Of a stretch of 64,000 bases of DNA, positions 26,028 through 34,872 are shown piece after piece. A program made the position numbers and the translations under genes. Below the pieces are notes generated by a model. The model saw only the letters and a list, made by a program, of their open reading frames with translations, did not search any database and was not told the origin of the DNA. The DNA is taken from contig NZ_BLPG01000002.1 of assembly GCF_011764445.1 (NCBI RefSeq), forward strand, positions 868,001-932,000, given 5' to 3'. Numbering within the stretch: the stretch's first letter is position 1; the number at the start of each line of letters is the position of its first letter. The stretch comes from Phytohabitans rumicis. Lineage in GTDB: Bacteria > Actinomycetota > Actinomycetes > Mycobacteriales > Micromonosporaceae.

Positions 26028-27458
26028 GTGCATCCCCCGGTTGAGAGCGGCCCTGACGGCCAGCGCTCGGGAGCACTGCGCCGCGTGCTTCTTCCGCTCG
26101 CCCTCGCCCAGTTCATCTGTAGCTTCGCCGGCTCCAACATGAACGTGATGATCAACGACATCAGCCAGGACCTGGATACCACGGTGCAGGGCGTACAGAT
26201 CGCCATCACCAGTTTTCTCCTGGTGATGGCCGCGCTCATGATCCCGGGCGGCAAGCTCACCGACCGCTACGGCCGCAAGCGGTGCTTTACGGCGGGTCTC
26301 GTCCTCTTTGGGGCCGGTGCCCTGCTCTGCGCCGTCGCGCCGGGGCTCGGCGTACTCATGCTGGGCTACTCGATCCTCGAAGGGGTGGGCACGGCGCTGC
26401 TGATCCCGCCCGTCTACATCCTGACGACGCTGCTGTTCAGCGGGGTCGCCGGGCGGGCGCGCGCGTTCGGTGCGATCAGCGCGATGGGCGGCGTCGGCGC
26501 CGCGGCGGGCCCCCTGATCGGCGGGCTGATCACCTCGGCGCTCGGCTGGCGGTGGGCCTTCGTCTTCCAGGCGCTCATCGTCGCGGCGATCGTCTGGCTC
26601 AGCCGGCGGGTGCCCGACCCGTTGCCGCCGGATCCCACCAGGCACTTCGACACGCGTGGCGCCGTCCTCTCGGCCGCCGGCCTCGTCCTGGTGGTCACCG
26701 GCATCCTGGCGGCCGACAACAGCGGCTGGCTGATGATCGGCCTGATGGCCGCCGGGGCGCTCGTCCTGCTGCTGTTCTTCCGTTGGGTACGCGAGCAGGA
26801 GCGCGCCGGTGGGGAGCCGCTGCTGTCCACGGCGCTGTTCCAGAACCGCACGTCCAACCTCGGCCTGGTCACGCAGAACGCCCAGTGGCTGGTGCTGATG
26901 GGTTCGTCGTTCGTGGTCGCGGCGTACCTACAGGTCGTCCGCGGCTACAACGCCATCGAGACCGGCCTCATCTTCACCGCGGCGACCGCCGGACTCCTGA
27001 CGTCCTCGCTGGCCGCCGGGCGCCTGGCGCGGCGGCGCCCACAGCGGAACTTGATCATGGCGGGCTTCGTCGTCACGGCCGCCGGCATCGGCACGCTCCT
27101 CGCCATGGTGATCGGCACGCCCAAGGTCTGGGCCTTCGCCCCCGGACTGCTCCTGATCGGGCTCGGGATCGGCCTGATGCTGACCCCGTCGGTCAACGTC
27201 GTGCAGTCCAGTTTCGGCGACGACCTGCAAGGCGAGATCTCCGGCCTGTCGCGCAGCGTGTCGAACCTCGGCTCCTCGCTCGGCACCGCCATCGCGGGCA
27301 CCGTGATCGTCGCGGGAATCACCAAGACGCCCGAGCGCGCGTACGGGCTGGCGATGGTCGTCCTGGCGGTCGTCGCGCTGCTCGGCCTCGCCGCCGCCGC
27401 GTTCCTTCCGAAGCCCGGCCTCCCGGTGGCGGGGGCGCCGGTACCCGGCGAGCCGTGA
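26028..27458 (+). CDS. MFS drug:H+ antiporter (DHA2-like)
   Basis: This 476-residue transporter has about 14 hydrophobic helices, the motif GGKLTDRYGRKR between helices 2 and 3 (motif A) and IPPVYILTTLLF. It resembles EmrB/QacA-type exporters, which pump small hydrophobic compounds. GTG start at 26028; no strong Shine-Dalgarno is seen. It converges with another MFS gene and lies outside the catabolic regulon. Confidence 0.83.
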   Translation: MHPPVESGPDGQRSGALRRVLLPLALAQFICSFAGSNMNVMINDISQDLDTTVQGVQIAITSFLLVMAALMIPGGKLTDRYGRKRCFTAGLVLFGAGALLCAVAPGLGVLMLGYSILEGVGTALLIPPVYILTTLLFSGVAGRARAFGAISAMGGVGAAAGPLIGGLITSALGWRWAFVFQALIVAAIVWLSRRVPDPLPPDPTRHFDTRGAVLSAAGLVLVVTGILAADNSGWLMIGLMAAGALVLLLFFRWVREQERAGGEPLLSTALFQNRTSNLGLVTQNAQWLVLMGSSFVVAAYLQVVRGYNAIETGLIFTAATAGLLTSSLAAGRLARRRPQRNLIMAGFVVTAAGIGTLLAMVIGTPKVWAFAPGLLLIGLGIGLMLTPSVNVVQSSFGDDLQGEISGLSRSVSNLGSSLGTAIAGTVIVAGITKTPERAYGLAMVVLAVVALLGLAAAAFLPKPGLPVAGAPVPGEP

Positions 27459-28643
27459 CCCCGTGAGCAGCAGGCCGATGAGGCCGAGCAGGCACAGGCC
27501 GGTGCACAGGGCGTACGCGAGCCGGTAGCCGTACCGCTGGGAGAGGCCGAGCAGCGGGCCGGCGAGGATCGCGCCGACCGTGTAGGAGTTCATCAACATG
27601 GTCGTGGCCTGGCCCGGCTGCCGTGGCCGCAGGTCCTGCATGTACGAGATGCCCACGCTGGACACCGCGGCGATGAAGGCCGCGTTGACGAGCTGCGCGG
27701 CGGCCAGCACCCAGACGCCCGACGCCGCGGTGGCCACCGCGTAGTACCCGACACCGCAGCCGGCGCCGGCGAGCACGAGCGTGCGCAGCGGCAGACGGGT
27801 GGTCAGGACGCCCAGGCCGAGCATCACCGGGATCTCCAGCGCGGCGCACAGGCCGAGCAGTAAGCCTGCGTCGCTGGCGTCGCCGCCGAGATCGGTGCTC
27901 AGGAACAGCGGCAGCGCCTGCAGCCCCAGCGTGAGCGGGCACTGCAGCAGCGTGAACGCGGCCGCGGTCAGCAGCAGGGTCGGCCGCGACACCGCGACCG
28001 GTTCGGGCCCGCCCGGCCCGGCCCGATCGCGGTCCGGCACGCCGGTCGGGCGGATCTCGTCGAGCGCGAGGATCGCCACCGCCGCGGTGACGGCGAACAT
28101 CGCGGCGGCGGCGCCGTAGACGTACCGGAAGCCGCCGGCGTCCAGCAGGAACGCGCCCAGCGGCGGGCCGGCGACCCAGGCCAGCGAGTAGACGGTCCGC
28201 AGCGCGCTGATGCCCAGCGCGGCCCGGCCCGGGTCGTCGCGGGTCAGAGCCTCGCGGGCGTACGCGAACATCTGCGGGAACACCGCCCCCGCCAGCGCCA
28301 TCGCGGTCATCGCGAGCGCGAGCAGGATCCAGTACTCGCGGACGACCGCCGTCGCCGCCGCCCCGGCCACGCCTGCCACCGCCGTGGTGACCAGCAGGGC
28401 CCGCCGCACCGGCCGCCGGTCGGACAGCCACCCGACCAGCGTGGTGACGACCAGCCCGGCTACCGGCGAGACGACCAGGAAAAGCGTGACCTGGAACGGG
28501 CTGGCGCGCACCGCCGCACTCAGAAACAGCGCCAGGAACGGGAGGGACACGGCGGCGGAGACACCGACGGCCAGCGCGGCCACGCCGAGCGGCAGCAGCG
28601 TGCGGGTGGCCCGCCGCCGGCGAAATACGACATCCACCGCCAT
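26928..28643 (-). CDS. MFS sugar-efflux-type transporter with antisense tail
   Basis: Residues 1-400 form an MFS transporter of the sugar-efflux (SET) type, 12 helices, with GWLSDRRPVRR (motif A), ending in LLLTGSRLAG near 27440. After that the frame has no stop until 26928, so about 170 further residues, rich in Arg, Gly, Asp and Glu, are encoded antisense to the neighbouring MFS gene. The tail has no recognisable domain and is probably not conserved, but no nearer stop exists in any frame. ATG at 28643 has no good Shine-Dalgarno and may be leaderless. Confidence 0.7.
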   Translation of the reverse strand: MAVDVVFRRRRATRTLLPLGVAALAVGVSAAVSLPFLALFLSAAVRASPFQVTLFLVVSPVAGLVVTTLVGWLSDRRPVRRALLVTTAVAGVAGAAATAVVREYWILLALAMTAMALAGAVFPQMFAYAREALTRDDPGRAALGISALRTVYSLAWVAGPPLGAFLLDAGGFRYVYGAAAAMFAVTAAVAILALDEIRPTGVPDRDRAGPGGPEPVAVSRPTLLLTAAAFTLLQCPLTLGLQALPLFLSTDLGGDASDAGLLLGLCAALEIPVMLGLGVLTTRLPLRTLVLAGAGCGVGYYAVATAASGVWVLAAAQLVNAAFIAAVSSVGISYMQDLRPRQPGQATTMLMNSYTVGAILAGPLLGLSQRYGYRLAYALCTGLCLLGLIGLLLTGSRLAGYRRPRHREAGLRKERGGGEAEQRDDRQDDHRQPVRALGRLGDSRDDHGARDGGAERGAEVRHAARQAGDLALQVVAETGLHDVDRRGQHQADPEPDQEQSGGEGPDLGRADHHGEERADAGGRDDEARHDQVPLWAPPRQAPGGQRGRQESGGRRGEDEAGLDGVVAADDL

Positions 28644-28727
28644 GATTGGACTCTAGCCCTCGATCGGTTAGCCTGATCGTGATCGATGTTCGGCATGGAC
28701 ACGGACCGATCTGGAGGGACGGGGGAA

Positions 28728-29966
28728 ATGACAGTTTCGCGTGTCATCATGCGCGTATCTCGCGCCATCACCGCAACGGCCGCCGTAGGGGCGGCCGTCG
28801 TCGTCGGCGTGGTCACACCGGCGGCAGCGGCACCCAACACCGCCACGCCGGCCGCGATCCGCAACGCGGGCGGGCCCACCGCGATCCCGGGCAGCTACCT
28901 GGTCGTCCTCAAGGACGGCACGGCCGCCAAGGCCCGGGTGAGCCTGGCAGCGGCGACCCTGACCGCGCGGTACGGCGGCGCGGTGGGCCACCGCTACAGC
29001 GCGGCGCTGCGTGGCTTCTCGGTACGCGCCAACGAGGCGACCGCGCGGCGGCTCGCGGCCGACCCAGCGGTGGCGTATGTCGAGCAGGACCACACCGTCC
29101 AGGCGGACAGCACGCAGGCCAACCCACCATCGTGGGGCCTGGACCGGATCGACCAGCGCAACCAACCGCTGGACGCCTCGTACACCTACCCCTCCTCGGG
29201 CGGCGCGGGCGTACGGGCATACGTCATCGACACCGGCATCCGGATGACCCACCAGGACGTGGTGGGCCGGGCGGTCACCGGCACCGACGTCATCGACGGC
29301 GGCTCCGCCGACGACTGTTACGGGCACGGCACCCACGTCGCCGGCTCGCTCGGCGGCACCGCGTACGGCGTGGCCAAGAGCGTCACGCTGGTCGCGGTGC
29401 GGGTGCTGGACTGCATCGGCAGCGGCAGCGTGTCCACAGTGGTCGCCGGGATCGACTGGGTGGCGGCCAACGCGGTCAAGCCGGCGGTGGCCAACATGAG
29501 CCTCGGCTTCTACCGCACCACGGACACCGCCGACGCGGTGGGCACGGCCACCCGGGGACTGATCGCGACCGGCGTCGCCACCGTGGTGTCCGCCGGAAAC
29601 GACGCCTCGATCGCCTGCGACAAGACGCCGGCGTACGTGCCGGCGGCGCTGACCGTCGGCTACACCTGGTACGACGACGTGGTCGCGTACCGCAGCAACG
29701 AAGGCTCGTGTGTGGACCTGTTCGCACCAGGGCAGAACATCACGTCCATCGAGTCGGCGTCGGACACCGCGACCGGGATCCGCAGCGGCACCTCGATGGC
29801 GGCTCCGCACGTGGCCGGCGCCGCCGCGCTGCTGCTGGCCGCGAACCCGTCGTGGACTCCGGCGCAGGTGCACAGCGCGATCGTCGCCAACGCCACCACC
29901 GGCGTGGTCACGTCGCTGGACGACCCCACGTCACCGAACCGGCTGCTGTACGTGCCGCCGAGCTGA
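28728..29966 (+). CDS. Secreted subtilisin-like serine protease (S8)
   Basis: This 412-residue preproprotein has a signal peptide (to about residue 36, ending PAAAAP), an I9 inhibitor propeptide (about 50-128) and a peptidase S8 domain. The triad is Asp168 (VIDTG), His200 (GHGTHVAG) and Ser356 (SGTSMAAP), with Asn291 at the oxyanion hole. It resembles S8A proteinase-K/aqualysin-type enzymes. ATG at 28728 follows GGGGGAA; the ATG at 28686 lacks a ribosome binding site. It ends four bases before a convergent gene. Confidence 0.9.
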   Translation: MTVSRVIMRVSRAITATAAVGAAVVVGVVTPAAAAPNTATPAAIRNAGGPTAIPGSYLVVLKDGTAAKARVSLAAATLTARYGGAVGHRYSAALRGFSVRANEATARRLAADPAVAYVEQDHTVQADSTQANPPSWGLDRIDQRNQPLDASYTYPSSGGAGVRAYVIDTGIRMTHQDVVGRAVTGTDVIDGGSADDCYGHGTHVAGSLGGTAYGVAKSVTLVAVRVLDCIGSGSVSTVVAGIDWVAANAVKPAVANMSLGFYRTTDTADAVGTATRGLIATGVATVVSAGNDASIACDKTPAYVPAALTVGYTWYDDVVAYRSNEGSCVDLFAPGQNITSIESASDTATGIRSGTSMAAPHVAGAAALLLAANPSWTPAQVHSAIVANATTGVVTSLDDPTSPNRLLYVPPS

Positions 29967-29970
29967 TGTG

Positions 29971-30861
29971 TCAGTTGTTGGGCATGTGCAGGGTGCGCAG
30001 GAACGCGGGAAGCAGCCACGGGCGCGGACCCCAGACGACGACCTTGCCGGTCAAGGCCACCCGCGCGGCGCTGAGCCGGCCGAAGAGCATCAGGTTCAGC
30101 GACGGCGGGTGGAACGAGAGCCGCACATCGTTGTCGGGCCGCGGCGCCTCGACGGTCACCCGGTCGCGATTTCCCGGGCCGTCCAGCGACCCGTCCAGGA
30201 CGATCGTCGCCGGTGTGGTGTACCGCGAGCGGAACTGCACCGTGATGCGCCGCCGGCTCGCCCGCGGTGTGCTGTCCAGCAGCCCGCCGTAGCCGAAGTG
30301 TATGACGCCGAGCAGGAACAGCTCGAAGAACATTCCGGCGTCCGCCGGCGGGATCGTCCACGGTGCACGGATGCCGCGGGCGATGTCCCACCCGTGGATG
30401 TGCAGCTCGTTGGTCAGGTGGGCGAGCAGCCCGGCGAGCGGCAGCCGGGAGCCGCCCAGCCAGTCCACCGCCTCGGTCGGGTCGCGTCCGTCGGTCGTTT
30501 CGAGCACCGTGGTGACGTCCCGAAGCAGCTGGTCGGTCAGCGCCGCCAGGTCGCGCTCCTCGACGTACTGCCGCAGCAGCAGGTCGTTGAAGTCCCGCAC
30601 GTTGTCCACATTGGTCGCCCCGAACTGCTTGTCCAGGACGTCGTCGCGGGTGGCGTCCGGGCCGGTACCCGCGATCGTCGTACAGGCCCAGGCGAGCGAG
30701 GCCATGTGCGCCGCGGTCTGCGCCACCGACCACGATCTGGTCGCCGGCACCTCGGGATCCGGCACTGCCGAAAGTAGCTCGGCGAACCGGTTGGCCGCGT
30801 GGCGGAGCGCGACCCGTGCCTCGACCCATTTCCCGGGCGCGACGTGCATATCCACCAGCAT
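29971..30861 (-). CDS. Maleylpyruvate-isomerase/DinB-like mycothiol-dependent enzyme
   Basis: This 296-residue protein has the DinB-like four-helix N-terminal fold of the mycothiol-dependent maleylpyruvate isomerase family: WSVAQTAAHMASLAW, the metal motif ELHIHGWDIARG, and a C-terminal SCP2-like part (AARVALTGKVVVWGP). Members conjugate or isomerise small electrophiles using mycothiol; many are detoxification enzymes next to natural-product genes. ATG at 30861; another at 30849 is possible. Role in the locus is uncertain. Confidence 0.75.
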   Translation of the reverse strand: MLVDMHVAPGKWVEARVALRHAANRFAELLSAVPDPEVPATRSWSVAQTAAHMASLAWACTTIAGTGPDATRDDVLDKQFGATNVDNVRDFNDLLLRQYVEERDLAALTDQLLRDVTTVLETTDGRDPTEAVDWLGGSRLPLAGLLAHLTNELHIHGWDIARGIRAPWTIPPADAGMFFELFLLGVIHFGYGGLLDSTPRASRRRITVQFRSRYTTPATIVLDGSLDGPGNRDRVTVEAPRPDNDVRLSFHPPSLNLMLFGRLSAARVALTGKVVVWGPRPWLLPAFLRTLHMPNN

Positions 30862-31041
30862 GACTGTGCGACACCTTGCTCCGATAGGGGGTCGAGGCGG
30901 GTTGAGCACGATGGAAGACGCCGCGCCAGCCACATTCCCGATGTGTCGGCAACCTCAAAGTTGCCCCGGTACTTCGTGCGTCGCACGATCGGACCAACAG
31001 CCCGTTTCACGCCAGTGGGACGCGAGGATTGTGAGGACCAG

Positions 31042-31476
31042 ATGACAACCAGCATCACCGATCTACGCACCGCGGAAGAGGCGGCGCGGGGCGTCGTGAA
31101 GGCGGTCGGAAAGGCTTGGGGAGACAACAACCCGGACGGGTTCGCCGACGCGTACACCGAGGACGCCACCATGATCCTGTCTGGCGACCGGTTCTTCCGG
31201 GGCCGCGAGGTCATCCGGAAGGTGGCGCAGCAACAGTTCAGCTCCGCCCACAAGGGCACCACCCTCCTGCAGAACGTCGTCGACCTGCGGTTCGTCGGGA
31301 CGGACACGGCGGTCATCATCACCGAGGGTGGCGTGCTCGCCCCCGGCGAGACCGAGCCGGCTCCGGACCGGGCCATCCGGGCCACGTGGGTGCTGGCCAA
31401 GAAGCCGGACCAGAAGTGGTACATCGCCGCCTACCAGAACACCCGCAACGCGGACACCCAACTACCGGGCGCCTAG
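31042..31476 (+). CDS. SgcJ/EcaC family (SnoaL-like) protein 1
   Basis: This 144-residue NTF2-like protein resembles the SgcJ/EcaC family (DUF4440/SnoaL fold): WGDNNPDGFADAYTEDATMILSGDRFFRGREVI and ATWVLAKKPDQKWYIAAYQNT. Family members occur in enediyne and polyketide clusters and are annotated as oxidoreductases or cyclases, with poorly known activity. ATG at 31042 after GAGGACC. It is two bases upstream of the LLM oxidoreductase, forming an operon. A second paralogue is at 42797. Confidence 0.8.
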   Translation: MTTSITDLRTAEEAARGVVKAVGKAWGDNNPDGFADAYTEDATMILSGDRFFRGREVIRKVAQQQFSSAHKGTTLLQNVVDLRFVGTDTAVIITEGGVLAPGETEPAPDRAIRATWVLAKKPDQKWYIAAYQNTRNADTQLPGA

Positions 31477-31478
31477 CT

Positions 31479-32441
31479 ATGCCTGTGCGAATTGGCATCG
31501 CGCTGCCGGTGCGGGAGCTGGCGATCCTGGGGAACAACGACGCCGCCCCGCTCATGAAGATGAGCCAACAGGTCGAGGAGCTCGGTTTCGACTCGGTGTG
31601 GGTGGGTGACTCGTTCGTCGCACGGCACCGGCTGGAGCCGTTGACCCTGCTGGCCGCCATGGCCATGGTGACCGACCGGGTGACCATCGGCACGGCGGCG
31701 CTGACCGTCGCGCTCCGCGAGCCGCTGACCCTCGCCCACACCATCGTCACGCTCGACCAGTTGGCCGGTGGCCGGCTGACCCTGGCCTTCGGCACCGGCG
31801 CCCCGCTGCCGGTGCAGGCCGAGTACGACGCGGTGACCATGCCGTACCGGGAACGGGCCGGCCGGGTCGACGAAGCGGTCAAGGCATTCAAGCGGGTCTG
31901 GCGCCAGGAGGAAGGCGACCTGGCCGGGGAGTACTACGACCTGTCCGGGCTGCGCCTGCAGTCGCCGCCGACCCAGGTCGGCGGGCCCGACCTGTGGTTG
32001 GCCAGCAACGGCAAGCCGGGCGCTGTGGCCCGGACCGCCACGCTGTACGACGGCTGGATGCCCATCAAGATCACGCCGGACGAGTACCGGCAGTCGCTAC
32101 AGGCGATCCGGGACGCCACCCGGGCCGCCGGGCGCGACCCGGCCGCCATCAGCACGGCGCTGTACGTGACGGTGAACATGAACCAGGACGCGGAGCGGGC
32201 CGAGGCGGGACTCAACGACTACACCCACCGCTACAACGAGCTGCCGCTGTCCGCGATGACCCCGTACCAGCTCTACTACGGCGGCTCCGCCGAGGACTTC
32301 GCCGCCTGGCTGGGCGAGTACGCCGCCGCCGGCGCACGCCACTTCGTGCTGCGGATCGGCTCGTTCGTCGACTACGAGACACAGGTGCACACGATCGCCG
32401 ACGGCGTCGTGCCTCGGGTGCACGAGATGACTGCTGACTGA
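31479..32441 (+). CDS. LLM-class F420-dependent oxidoreductase
   Basis: This 320-residue TIM-barrel protein is a luciferase-like monooxygenase or F420-dependent reductase: VRIGIALPVRELA, FDSVWVGDSFVARHRLEPLTLLAAMA, GTAALTVALREPLTLAHTIVTLDQLAGGRL. Such enzymes reduce enones or imines, or oxidise substrates with FMN, in natural-product clusters. ATG at 31479 is two bases after the SgcJ-like stop; the TGA abuts the next SDR. Confidence 0.85.
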   Translation: MPVRIGIALPVRELAILGNNDAAPLMKMSQQVEELGFDSVWVGDSFVARHRLEPLTLLAAMAMVTDRVTIGTAALTVALREPLTLAHTIVTLDQLAGGRLTLAFGTGAPLPVQAEYDAVTMPYRERAGRVDEAVKAFKRVWRQEEGDLAGEYYDLSGLRLQSPPTQVGGPDLWLASNGKPGAVARTATLYDGWMPIKITPDEYRQSLQAIRDATRAAGRDPAAISTALYVTVNMNQDAERAEAGLNDYTHRYNELPLSAMTPYQLYYGGSAEDFAAWLGEYAAAGARHFVLRIGSFVDYETQVHTIADGVVPRVHEMTAD

Positions 32442-32453
32442 GTGGGGTGGCGG

Positions 32454-33203
32454 ATGCGCTTTACCGACAAGGTGGCCCTGGTCACCGGCGGCGGCACCGG
32501 CATCGGCAAGGCGGCCGCGCTCGCCTTCGCGGATGAGGGCGCCACCGTCCTCGTCACCGGGTTCGACGAGGAACCGTTGCGGGAGACGGTCAAGGAGATC
32601 GAAGCAAACGGCGGCGGGGCCAGCTGGATGGTCGCGGACGTCCGTCAGGAGGCCGAGGCGCGGAGCCTGGTGGCCACCACTGTGGACCGGCACGGCGGGC
32701 TGGACATCGCGTTCAACAACGCCGGGCTCATGGTCGGCGGTCAGGTCGCCGACCTGAACCTGGAGCAGTGGTCGACCGCGCTGTCGGTGGCGACCGGCAC
32801 GTGGCTGTCGATGAAGCACGAGATCGCCCACATGCGCGAGCACGGTGGCGGCGTCATCGTCAACATGTCCTCGCTCATCGGCCCCCACCGGGCCATCCCC
32901 GGGACCGGCGCGTACGGCGCGGCCAAGGCTGCGATCAGCGCGCTGACCCGGACCGCCGCGGTGGAGAACATCGGCCGGGGTATCCGGATCAACGCGCTCA
33001 GCCCCGGGCCGGTGGCCGGCCCGTTCTCGCTGATCCGCGGCGAGACACCGGACCAGCAGGCGCAACGGATGAAAACGACGCTGCCGATCGGGCGGGTGGC
33101 CAGCCTGGCCGAGGTGACCGGCACCGTGCTGTGGCTCGCGTCGCCCGACTCCGGGTTCGTCGTCGGCGCCGATATCGTCATCGACGGCGGCGCCACCGCC
33201 TGA
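32454..33203 (+). CDS. SDR oxidoreductase 1
   Basis: This 249-residue classical SDR has TGGGTGIGK (cofactor site), NNAG, the active-site serines in NMSSL and the YGAAK catalytic Tyr-Lys pair. It is NAD(P)-dependent; the substrate is unknown. ATG at 32454 after GGGGTGGCGG, following the LLM gene in one plus-strand operon. It ends at a bidirectional hairpin. Confidence 0.9.
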   Translation: MRFTDKVALVTGGGTGIGKAAALAFADEGATVLVTGFDEEPLRETVKEIEANGGGASWMVADVRQEAEARSLVATTVDRHGGLDIAFNNAGLMVGGQVADLNLEQWSTALSVATGTWLSMKHEIAHMREHGGGVIVNMSSLIGPHRAIPGTGAYGAAKAAISALTRTAAVENIGRGIRINALSPGPVAGPFSLIRGETPDQQAQRMKTTLPIGRVASLAEVTGTVLWLASPDSGFVVGADIVIDGGATA

Positions 33204-33224
33204 CCTACTTCGCGGGTACGCACA

Positions 33225-33255
33225 AGGCGGCTGCCGTTTCGTACGGCGGCCGCCT
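33225..33255. terminator. Bidirectional terminator hairpin
   Basis: Inverted repeat AGGCGGCTGCCGT / ACGGCGGCCGCCT (one mismatch) with loop TTCGT, followed by CGTTTGT. It lies between two convergent genes. Confidence 0.7.
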
Positions 33256-33268
33256 CGTTTGTCGGGGG

Positions 33269-34138
33269 TCAGCGGAAGATGTCGAGATGGTCGTTCACCC
33301 ATTCGTCGAACGTCCCCGGGCGGCGGCCGACCAATTGCTCGAACGTGGGCAGCGGGTTGGCCGCGTGCCGGCGGAACTCCTCCCGGCCCAGGTTGCCCAG
33401 CGTCGTCTCGACCACCAGCGGCTGCCGGCCGGCGCGCGCCGCGGCGTCCCGGGCGTCCGCGATGGGCACCTCGACGAGCTGCAGCGGCTTGCCGAGGGCC
33501 TTGCCGAGCTTCTCCACCCGCTCCGGCACGCTGAGCGCCTCGGGCCCGCTGATCCGGTAGGTCTGGGACTCGTGCCCGGGTGAGGTCAACGCGGTGACCG
33601 CCACCGCGGCGACGTCGCGCGGGTCGATGACCGCCACTTTCGGCTCCACTTGGGACCAGAAGACCATCCCGCGGCTCTTGATCGGCGCCGCCCAGAGGCG
33701 GGCGTTCGACATGAACTCGCCCGGCCGGATGAACGTCCACGCTGGACCGTCGGGCCGGGCGGCGAGCTGCCGCAGCGTCCGCTCGCCGGCCAGGTGCCAA
33801 GTGCTGACCAGATCGTCGAACCCGTACTCGGCGCCGATGATGGACAGCTTGACGATGTGCGAGACGTTCGCCTCGTTCGCGGCCAGCGCGAGGTTGGCGT
33901 CGTGCAGTGGTGTCTCCGGTCCGCCACCGGAGAGCAGGAACACCTTGTCCACTCCGGCCACTGCCGCGGGCAGCGTCTCCGGCCGTCCCAGGTCGCCGCC
34001 CACCACCTTGACCTCGGCGCCCAACCCGGCGTCGCGGCCGGGGTCACGGGTCAGCGCCCGGACGTCCTGGCCCGCCTCGACGAGTTGCTTGACTACCTCT
34101 CGACCGACCGTTCCGGTCGCTCCGGTCACCAGGATCAC
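33269..34138 (-). CDS. NmrA-like NAD(P)-binding protein
   Basis: This 289-residue atypical SDR has the NmrA/quinone-reductase signature ILVTGATGTVGREVVKQL at the start and FIRPGEFMSNA in the middle. Relatives bind NAD(P)H and reduce quinones or act as redox sensors. GTG start at 34138 after AGGAGGAGGA. It lies divergent to nothing but next to a thiol peroxidase on the same strand, 24 bp apart, consistent with oxidative-stress protection in the locus. Confidence 0.83.
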   Translation of the reverse strand: MILVTGATGTVGREVVKQLVEAGQDVRALTRDPGRDAGLGAEVKVVGGDLGRPETLPAAVAGVDKVFLLSGGGPETPLHDANLALAANEANVSHIVKLSIIGAEYGFDDLVSTWHLAGERTLRQLAARPDGPAWTFIRPGEFMSNARLWAAPIKSRGMVFWSQVEPKVAVIDPRDVAAVAVTALTSPGHESQTYRISGPEALSVPERVEKLGKALGKPLQLVEVPIADARDAAARAGRQPLVVETTLGNLGREEFRRHAANPLPTFEQLVGRRPGTFDEWVNDHLDIFR

Positions 34139-34162
34139 GAGTCCTCCTCCTTTTCGGATCCG

Positions 34163-34705
34163 CTATCGGGTCGCGTTCTGCGCGGCCGCGGCCAGGCCGG
34201 CCGCGGACAGCGCGGCCGGGTAGTCCGGATGCTCGCCCACCTCGGGCACGTACTGGGCGTACGCGATCCGGTCATTCGCGTCGACCACGAAGACGGCGCG
34301 GGCCAGCAACCGGAACTCCGAAATCACCACGCCATAGGCCAGCCCGAAGGACAGCTCGCGGTGATCGGAGAGGGTGACCACATTGTCCAGGTCGGCAGCA
34401 CCGCACCAGCGGCGCTGCGCGAAGGGCAGGTCGACCGAGATGGTCAGCACCGGCACACCGGCCATGCCGGCGGCCTCTTCGTTGAACCGGCGGGTCTGCC
34501 GGTCGCACACCTCGGTGTCCAGGGAAGGCACCACCGAAAGGATGCGCACGGTGCCGGCGGACGCGGCCAGCGTCACCGGGGCGAAGTCGTTTCCCACCAC
34601 GACGAAGTCGGGCGCCCGGTCACCCACGCTGACTTCGGTGCCGATCAGCGTGACCGGCCGCCCCCGGAAGGTCACCACACCGGCGCGCTCGACCGCGATC
34701 GTCAT
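34163..34705 (-). CDS. tpx: Thiol peroxidase
   Basis: This 180-residue atypical two-Cys peroxiredoxin has the peroxidatic Cys67 in PSLDTEVCDRQ and a resolving Cys101 in RRWCG, typical of Tpx. It reduces hydroperoxides using thioredoxin. ATG at 34705 after CAGGAGAC. It sits divergent to an ECF sigma gene (34873), with 167 bp between, and may protect the producer from oxidant or redox-active product. Confidence 0.93.
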   Translation of the reverse strand: MTIAVERAGVVTFRGRPVTLIGTEVSVGDRAPDFVVVGNDFAPVTLAASAGTVRILSVVPSLDTEVCDRQTRRFNEEAAGMAGVPVLTISVDLPFAQRRWCGAADLDNVVTLSDHRELSFGLAYGVVISEFRLLARAVFVVDANDRIAYAQYVPEVGEHPDYPAALSAAGLAAAAQNATR

Positions 34706-34872
34706 GGAAGTCTCCTGTCGCTCGAAAGTGTGGTTCGACGGCCTTAGCATCCCGGGTACGGCGGGCCTACGGCATCTTCAGGATTGGCAAGAATGATGAC
34801 CAAGAATGATGACGTAGACTCGCGCAGGAGGAGCGCAGGAAGTTGTAATGCAGCACCAGGAAGGCGCCGCAT

